A stretch of DNA of 64,000 nucleotides from Robiginitalea sp. Its GTDB lineage: Bacteria > Bacteroidota > Bacteroidia > Flavobacteriales > Flavobacteriaceae. A program made the position numbers and the translations under genes. The number at the start of each line of letters is the position of its first letter. Within the stretch, counting starts at the first letter, position 1. Shown one piece after another: positions 58,576-64,000 of this stretch. The stretch covers positions 21,025 through 85,024 of the forward strand of contig JAHEJJ010000008.1 in the NCBI GenBank assembly GCA_024638915.1. The letters run 5' to 3'. The notes under the pieces are model-generated. The model saw only the letters and a program-made list of their open reading frames with translations, was not told the DNA's origin and did not search any database.

Positions 58576-60375
58576 CTATCGCATGGTTTCCCTGACCATT
58601 TCATTGGTCTCCTTATTCGAGAAGTTCACCGCACAGTCAATAAGCGCCAAATGTGAATACGCTTGTGGGAAATTGCCGAGCAAGCGTTTCGTCTTGAAAT
58701 CGATGTCTTCGCTAAAGAGACCCAGGTGGTTGCTATAGCTTAACACCTGTTCGAATAATTTTTCGGCCTTTTCAACCTCCCCTATTTTGTACAAGCTATT
58801 GATGAACCAGAAAGTACAAATGGTGAACGAGGAAGAGGGTAATCCGAAATCATCTTCATTTTTATACCTGTATAGCAGTCCGTCGTTGCTTAGATGTTCC
58901 TCCACTGCCTTTACCGTACTTACGAATTTCGGGTCTTTTGCCTCGATAAAACCATAGGATTCCATAAGGAGAACCGAAGCATCGAGATGTTTTGAACCAT
59001 AGGCCTGGACAAAAGCCTTAACTTCATGGTTCCAGGCATTTTCATGAATGTCTTGCCTGATTTCCTCTTCCAGAATAGACCATTTTTCGATCTTTCTGTT
59101 CTTCCTAAAAATCTTTGCCACTTTTATGGCACGGTCTATAGCTACCCAACTGAGCACCTTAGAAAAAGTAAAATGCTGATCTTCGGTCCTGAATTCCCAG
59201 ATACCTTTGTCGGCTTCCTTCCAGTGTTTCGATACGATCCAGACTATGCCTTTGGTAATTCCCCAGAGATCCTCACCGTTCTCGATATTGGTCCTGAAAT
59301 TGTCGAGTTGGGTGAAAATAACATCCATGAGGATCCCATAGATATCATTCTGTTTCTGCATATATGCGGCATTTCCGATACGGACCGGTTTGGAGCCTTT
59401 ATATCCACTTAAATGATCTAGGGTGACTTCTGAAAGTTTTTTCTCTTTATTGATCCCGTACATGATCTGCAGCTTTTCATCTTTATCAGGGATCAAATCG
59501 ATGATGAACCGTAAGTAACGTCTGGCCACATTCTTATGCCCCAGACCCGACATTACCTTGATCACCATAGAGGCATCGCGGATCCAACAGAATCGATAGT
59601 CCCAGTTGCGTACCTCCCCGATGGTCTCGGGCAAAGAAGTTGTCGCCGCCGCCAGGATGGCTCCCGAACGGTCATAGCTAAGCAATTTTAAGGTAATAGC
59701 GCTTCTGGCAATCTGCTCATTGTACTTTCTGAAATTAGGGGTGTTATTGCTCCAGTTGAGCCAGTATACTTTGGTGCGTTCCTGCTCGATGTACATTTTA
59801 TCCGTGCTAGGATGGAATATTTTTTCATTGTAGGAGACCAGGAAAAATCCATCTTCAGTAAGCTCGAGCTCTCTACCCTCCAGGACGGCATTTTTATTAA
59901 AGGAGGTATAAAAGAAAACGGTATCGAACTTTTCCTCATAGGTTAGGCTGACAACAAAATTTTTCTTGGTATAGGTTTCGGTCTTCCCCTTCGCATATCT
60001 GAGCTTAGGATCATATTTCACCCTGAAACGAGGTTTTCCGCTGATATACCTGATATAGCGAACGATTTCAGGTGGAGAATGATAGGTTCCGTTTTCCTTG
60101 TGGTAGCGAGGCATAAAATCCCTGACCTCAAAACAGTCCGTCCCGTTGGAGAACCTTGTGATCAAAAGAGCCGTATTTTCCTTATAGCGCTGTTCAGAGG
60201 AATATTCGGGATCGGTAAGAATCTCAAAACTCCCTCCTTTTTCTTCATCCAGCAATTTTGCAAAAACCGAAGAGGAATTGAATTCAGGCAAACAACACCA
60301 ATCTATCGAAGCCTCTCTGGAAACCAGGGCCGAACTTCTGCAATTCCCGATAAATCCGTAATCCAGATTATCCAT
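58576..60375 (-). CDS. GH15 family glycoside hydrolase (trehalase/glucoamylase-like)
   Basis: A 599-residue enzyme of glycoside hydrolase family 15 with an N-terminal beta-sandwich (1-220; 'LDYGFIGNCRSSALVSREASIDWCCLPEFNSSSVFAKLLDEE') and a C-terminal (alpha/alpha)6 barrel ('VRNWDYRFCWIRDASMVIK', 'EFRTEDQHFTFSKVLSWVAIDRAI'). The family includes glucoamylases and bacterial trehalases. It is divergent (92 bp) from a fused otsA-otsB gene, which favours trehalose as substrate and a role in turning over trehalose. There is no signal peptide, so it is cytoplasmic. Confidence 0.9.
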   Translation of the reverse strand: MDNLDYGFIGNCRSSALVSREASIDWCCLPEFNSSSVFAKLLDEEKGGSFEILTDPEYSSEQRYKENTALLITRFSNGTDCFEVRDFMPRYHKENGTYHSPPEIVRYIRYISGKPRFRVKYDPKLRYAKGKTETYTKKNFVVSLTYEEKFDTVFFYTSFNKNAVLEGRELELTEDGFFLVSYNEKIFHPSTDKMYIEQERTKVYWLNWSNNTPNFRKYNEQIARSAITLKLLSYDRSGAILAAATTSLPETIGEVRNWDYRFCWIRDASMVIKVMSGLGHKNVARRYLRFIIDLIPDKDEKLQIMYGINKEKKLSEVTLDHLSGYKGSKPVRIGNAAYMQKQNDIYGILMDVIFTQLDNFRTNIENGEDLWGITKGIVWIVSKHWKEADKGIWEFRTEDQHFTFSKVLSWVAIDRAIKVAKIFRKNRKIEKWSILEEEIRQDIHENAWNHEVKAFVQAYGSKHLDASVLLMESYGFIEAKDPKFVSTVKAVEEHLSNDGLLYRYKNEDDFGLPSSSFTICTFWFINSLYKIGEVEKAEKLFEQVLSYSNHLGLFSEDIDFKTKRLLGNFPQAYSHLALIDCAVNFSNKETNEMVRETMR

Positions 60376-60467
60376 AGGTTAAATCTCTGCTGTCTGTTGT
60401 TTAAGAGCTGCAATTTGTCGAAATTTAAATAATAATAGGTCAAAAACACGTCAAAATTCAGCATTTA

Positions 60468-62675
60468 ATGGCCAAAACTGTTATCATCTCGAACAGATTG
60501 CCGGTACAACTGCAGATCAGCGGTGGAAAAATCGAAGCGGTCCCAAGTGTAGGAGGCCTTGCCACGGGTATGAAATCCGTTCATTCAGGCAGTGATAGCC
60601 TCTGGATTGGCTGGAGTGGTCTAACCGATGAAGAAATACCAATCGAACTCGAGCCCCGCATCGATCAAGCGCTCAAAAAACACGGCTGTGCCAAGGTACA
60701 GCTTACTAAAAAAGAAGTCAACGGATTTTATTTTGGTTTTAGCAATCGTACCGTCTGGCCGCTCTTTCACTATTTCTTGGAATATGCGGAATTCGAATTG
60801 CCCAATTGGGATGCATACAAATCGGTCAATCAAAAATTTGCCGATGTTCTTCTGGGGCATTTGGAGGACGACGATACCGTATGGGTTCACGACTATCAGT
60901 TGATGCTTGTACCACAGATGGTCAGGGAGGTAAAGCCAAATGTAGCCATAGGTTTTTTTCTCCATATACCCTTTCCCTCCTATGAGATTTTCAGGACCCT
61001 CCCGTGGCGCGAGGAGGTGCTCTTGGGTCTTCTGGGCTCCGATCTCATCGGTTTTCATACCTATGATTACCAACGGCATTTTCTCAGTTCGGTTAGGCGA
61101 CTCCTGGGACTGGAGGTTCATTTCAATGAAATTTTTAAGGAAAACAGGATCATAAAGGCCGATTCTTTCCCGATGGGGATCGATTACGATAAATTCAACA
61201 AAGCGGCAGCAAAACAAGCCGATCAAAGTAGTCATCAGTCGGACCTGCAAAAAAGACTACACCTTCATATACAATCGACACCCGATGCGAAGCTTATTCT
61301 TTCTATAGATCGGCTTGATTATACCAAGGGGATTGCCAAAAGATTGAATGCCTTCAAGTACTTCCTCACCCAATACCCGGAATATAAAGAGAAAGTTAGG
61401 CTGATCGTACTAGCCGTACCTTCCCGTTCCAAAGTCCCTCAGTACAAACTCCTGAAGAAAGAGGTAGACGAACTGGTGGGTAGGATCAATGGAGAACTAG
61501 CCACCGTAAGCTGGACCCCAATCTGGTATTTTTACCGATCGGTACCGTTTGAAAGCCTTATCGATTTGTATACCTCAAGCGATATTGCCTGGTTAACTCC
61601 CATTCGGGACGGTATGAACCTGGTGGCTAAAGAATACGTTGCCTCACGGGTTGATGGGTCCGGAGTACTGATTTTAAGCGAAATGGCAGGCTCTGCAAAG
61701 GAAATGAGTGAAGCATTACTTATTAATCCGAATAACTTCGAACAGATAGCAGAGGCCCTACACACGGCTATCAATATGCCTTTGGAGGAGCAGCAAAGGC
61801 GCAATGAACAACTCCAGCGCAGGCTAAAACGCTATAATGTGGAAAAATGGGCCAGTGATTTTATGGATTCACTTATAAATCAAAAAAATATAGACGATAC
61901 CAATGTGTCAAAAAAGCTTACAGCAAGCCGTTGGAATACAATATTGAAAAACTTCCATGCAGCCAAAAAACGACTGATCTTCCTTGATTACGACGGTACC
62001 TTGATCAATTTCCATAGCGATCCTCAAAAAGCCAGCCCCGATAAGTCACTATATGAAATCCTGGATGGTATTGCTGCTCAGGAGAATACCGATATGTACC
62101 TGATCAGTGGGAGGGATACCACTACATTTGGACGATGGTTCCTCCCAAATAAATATAATATGATCGTTGAACACGGGGTCTGGATTTCAAAGGAAGGGGA
62201 GGAATTTCGGATGCTTGAAAATGTAAATAACGACTGGATGGAGAAAATCAGACCAGTGCTGGAATCTTTCGTCGATCGTACACCGGGCTCTTTTATCGAG
62301 GAAAAGAACTACTCATTGGCCTGGCATTACCGGAATGCGGATGTAGATTTTGGCATACTCCGCGCCAATGAGCTTAGCACGGTTCTGACCAGTTTAATTG
62401 GTAATGACGATATCAGTGTGATGGCGGGTAACAAGGTTCTCGAAATCAAGAGTAGCAATGTGAATAAAGGCAGGGCCGCCGTACGAATGATGAACGGTAA
62501 TGAATATGATTTTATTTTTGCCATTGGAGACGACTGGACCGATGAGTTTATGTTCCAGGAATTACCCGACGATGCTGTAACAGTCAAGGTAGGTCGTCAG
62601 AAAACCATCGCAAAATACTATCTGGATAGTAATAAGGATGTAAGGAACCTTTTGAGAAAATTTACCGATTCCTGA
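60468..62675 (+). CDS. fused trehalose-6-phosphate synthase/phosphatase
   Basis: A 735-residue bifunctional protein. Residues about 1-475 are a GT20 OtsA-type synthase (HDYQ at 141-144, 'LILSIDRLDYTKGI', 'LTPIRDGMNLVAKEYVA') that makes trehalose-6-phosphate from UDP-glucose and glucose-6-phosphate. Residues about 500-735 are a HAD-family OtsB-type phosphatase with DYDGTLINF (507-515, nucleophile Asp507) and 'AIGDDWTDEFMF' near the end. All catalytic motifs of both halves are visible. Trehalose serves as an osmolyte and stress protectant. It is divergent from the GH15 hydrolase. Confidence 0.95.
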   Translation: MAKTVIISNRLPVQLQISGGKIEAVPSVGGLATGMKSVHSGSDSLWIGWSGLTDEEIPIELEPRIDQALKKHGCAKVQLTKKEVNGFYFGFSNRTVWPLFHYFLEYAEFELPNWDAYKSVNQKFADVLLGHLEDDDTVWVHDYQLMLVPQMVREVKPNVAIGFFLHIPFPSYEIFRTLPWREEVLLGLLGSDLIGFHTYDYQRHFLSSVRRLLGLEVHFNEIFKENRIIKADSFPMGIDYDKFNKAAAKQADQSSHQSDLQKRLHLHIQSTPDAKLILSIDRLDYTKGIAKRLNAFKYFLTQYPEYKEKVRLIVLAVPSRSKVPQYKLLKKEVDELVGRINGELATVSWTPIWYFYRSVPFESLIDLYTSSDIAWLTPIRDGMNLVAKEYVASRVDGSGVLILSEMAGSAKEMSEALLINPNNFEQIAEALHTAINMPLEEQQRRNEQLQRRLKRYNVEKWASDFMDSLINQKNIDDTNVSKKLTASRWNTILKNFHAAKKRLIFLDYDGTLINFHSDPQKASPDKSLYEILDGIAAQENTDMYLISGRDTTTFGRWFLPNKYNMIVEHGVWISKEGEEFRMLENVNNDWMEKIRPVLESFVDRTPGSFIEEKNYSLAWHYRNADVDFGILRANELSTVLTSLIGNDDISVMAGNKVLEIKSSNVNKGRAAVRMMNGNEYDFIFAIGDDWTDEFMFQELPDDAVTVKVGRQKTIAKYYLDSNKDVRNLLRKFTDS

Positions 62676-62770
62676 GACATTTTTAAGACAAGCCCATGGC
62701 TAAATGGGTGAAATCCAATTGAGTTGCGCTATCTTTAACGCTCGATAAATTCTAATCAAACACCTATTTT

Positions 62771-64000
62771 ATGAAAAGAACTTTTACCCTGATCTTGATT
62801 CTCGTTTCTATGGTGCTATCCGGACAGCAGGATCCTCGTATGTACCAAATTATCGAAAATATTTCCGAGGAGAGCATCCGTAAAGACATCACTAAACTTG
62901 TGGATTTTGGAACCCGGCATACACTAAGCGATACACTCTCCAGCACAAGGGGAATAGGGGCTGCCAGACGATGGATAAAATCCAGATTCGATCAGATTTC
63001 CTCAGAATGCGATAATTGTTTGGAGGTTTTTTATCAAAAAGACCTGGTTGAAAAAGGAACCGGTTCACGAATTGTAAAAGATGTATGGGTCGTTAATGTG
63101 GTCGCAATTCAGCGAGGTACAACACATCCCAATAGATTTATTATTATGAGTGGCGATATCGATTCACGGGTAAGCGATCCCATTGATTTTACCTCAGAGT
63201 CACCCGGAGCAAATGACAATGCCAGTGGGATGGCCGGTACTATTGAGGCTGCAAGAGTACTGAGTAAATATTCATTTGGGAATAGTATAATTTATCTAGG
63301 CCTTTCAGGTGAAGAGCAGGGATTGTTCGGCGGTAAAGGGCTGGCGGCCTATGCAAAGGAGAAAGGTTGGGATATTATCGGGATATTTAATAACGACATG
63401 ATCGGTAATATTAGGGGGGTCGATGGAGTGGTCAGCAACAGGGATTTCCGCATATTCTCCGAACCGGTACCCCCTACAGAATCCGAAGATGAAAGGAGGG
63501 CCCGGCGCTTTTACGGTGGGGAGGTCGATGGTATTTCAAGACAACTCGCACGCTATGTGCATAGTAATACCAAAACCTATATGCCAGAGATGAATCCGAT
63601 AATGATCTACCGACTTGATCGTTTTGCAAGAGGGGGGCATCACCGACCTTTTAATGATGCGGGATTTGCTGGAATACGGATCATGGAGGCTCATGAGAAT
63701 TATACCCAACAGCATCAGGATATACGGGTAGAAAACAATATCGAATATGGTGATGTTCTAGAACATGTTAATTTCAATTACGCCGCCAGGCTTACGGCGG
63801 TTAACGCCATTAATCTGGCGTCGATAGGCTGGGCTCCTCCGGCACCTGCAAGGGTGGAGATCGGAGGTGCTGTTCAACCATCGGCAAAGCTTAGATGGAG
63901 CAGCGTACCCGGAGCTAAGGGATATAAAATTTATTGGAGAGACACCACTTCACCGACCTGGGACAATAGTATCTATGTGGAAAACGTTACAGAACATACC
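62771..64000 (+). CDS. M28 family zinc peptidase (partial, runs off the window)
   Basis: The first 410 residues of a secreted M28 peptidase; no stop before the window ends. A signal peptide spans about 1-18. Metal-ligand positions of the family: GANDNASG with Asp149, GEEQG with Glu181-Glu182, NND with Asp209, and His290-His291. The first ligand, normally His in a 'GHxDS' motif, reads GDIDS (Asp129), an unusual change. From about residue 372 a fibronectin type III-like domain begins ('PARVEIGGAV', 'SAKLRWSSVPGAKGYKIYW'). It is 95 bp downstream of the trehalose gene. Probably an extracytoplasmic aminopeptidase. Confidence 0.9.
   Translation, partial: MKRTFTLILILVSMVLSGQQDPRMYQIIENISEESIRKDITKLVDFGTRHTLSDTLSSTRGIGAARRWIKSRFDQISSECDNCLEVFYQKDLVEKGTGSRIVKDVWVVNVVAIQRGTTHPNRFIIMSGDIDSRVSDPIDFTSESPGANDNASGMAGTIEAARVLSKYSFGNSIIYLGLSGEEQGLFGGKGLAAYAKEKGWDIIGIFNNDMIGNIRGVDGVVSNRDFRIFSEPVPPTESEDERRARRFYGGEVDGISRQLARYVHSNTKTYMPEMNPIMIYRLDRFARGGHHRPFNDAGFAGIRIMEAHENYTQQHQDIRVENNIEYGDVLEHVNFNYAARLTAVNAINLASIGWAPPAPARVEIGGAVQPSAKLRWSSVPGAKGYKIYWRDTTSPTWDNSIYVENVTEHT

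Noticed and set aside
60621..61250. Minus-strand open frame of about 209 codons inside the trehalose synthase gene
   Set aside because: Antisense to conserved OtsA motifs; composition is that of a shadow frame.
62690..62715. Small hairpin CCCAT/ATGGG after the trehalose gene
   Set aside because: Five base pairs and no following T run; not a convincing terminator.
1..64000. Search for CRISPR arrays, IS ends, integrases, toxin-antitoxin pairs and restriction or defence genes
   Set aside because: No direct-repeat arrays, transposase-like or nuclease-defence proteins were found; gene content is uniform core metabolism and envelope functions.

Overview
The window reads as a chromosomal core region of a member of the Bacteroidota, class Flavobacteriia, probably a marine or aquatic Flavobacteriaceae. 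The evidence is: promoters of the Bacteroidota type (-7 box TAnnTTTG, -33 box TTG/TTTG) in front of many genes and no consistent Shine-Dalgarno sequences; families largely confined to this phylum (DUF4252, DUF4199, DUF5777, the single-subunit GlmU-like NTP_transf_4 protein, MtaB); SPII lipoproteins with short LxxC boxes; a CarB lacking its C-terminal allosteric domain; and HAD-first fatty-acid oxidation enzymes. I see no tRNA or rRNA genes, IS elements, prophage, CRISPR array or integrase. Genes are densely packed, and only one gap exceeds 300 bp (14571-14981, which holds a cobalamin riboswitch).

Layout. 1-7.9 kb: an exported carboxypeptidase-regulatory-domain protein, a lipoprotein GH13 amylase, a VOC protein, an SRPBCC protein, a TrmH-family methyltransferase, a CobB-like sirtuin, a c-type haem protein and purB. 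7.9-12.7 kb: an MscS channel, then a four-gene minus-strand operon (ECF sigma factor, membrane anti-sigma candidate, two DUF4252 proteins) closed by a strong terminator, then an S41 peptidase. 12.7-18 kb: a vitamin B12 uptake locus with minus-strand btuB behind a cobalamin riboswitch and divergent plus-strand btuFCD behind its own promoter. 18-23.6 kb: rmuC and the oxidative pentose phosphate genes zwf-pgl and gnd. 23.6-31.7 kb: a DUF5777/YceI pair, carB, rpmH, secreted and TPR proteins, an MltD-like transglycosylase, a hydrolase and a small GNAT protein. 31.8-40.2 kb: mtaB, the GlmU-like protein, type B L31, DUF4199, a GT2 glycosyltransferase, a phosphohexomutase and an MsbA-type ABC exporter.

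40.3-47 kb: a second ECF cassette (sigma factor, membrane protein with a duplicated GFxxPxGYF motif, Spy/CpxP-like periplasmic protein), an RsmB-like methyltransferase and purL. 47-54.9 kb: a fatty-acid degradation island made of a long-chain acyl-CoA ligase and then marR-fadN-fadA-fadE, with a perfect 30-bp palindrome over the marR promoter. 54.9-64 kb: a lipoprotein dipeptidyl peptidase III, a group II PLP decarboxylase, a GH15 hydrolase divergent from a fused otsA-otsB trehalose synthase/phosphatase, and a partial M28 peptidase running off the right edge.

Most of this is ordinary flavobacterial housekeeping. The parts least explained by known biology are the two ECF sigma cassettes with unusual partners, the B12 locus in which only one of two divergent units carries the riboswitch, the palindromic operator of the fad operon, and several proteins whose canonical active-site or regulatory elements are missing (CarB allosteric domain, GlmU-like nucleotidyltransferase loop, first metal ligand of the M28 peptidase).
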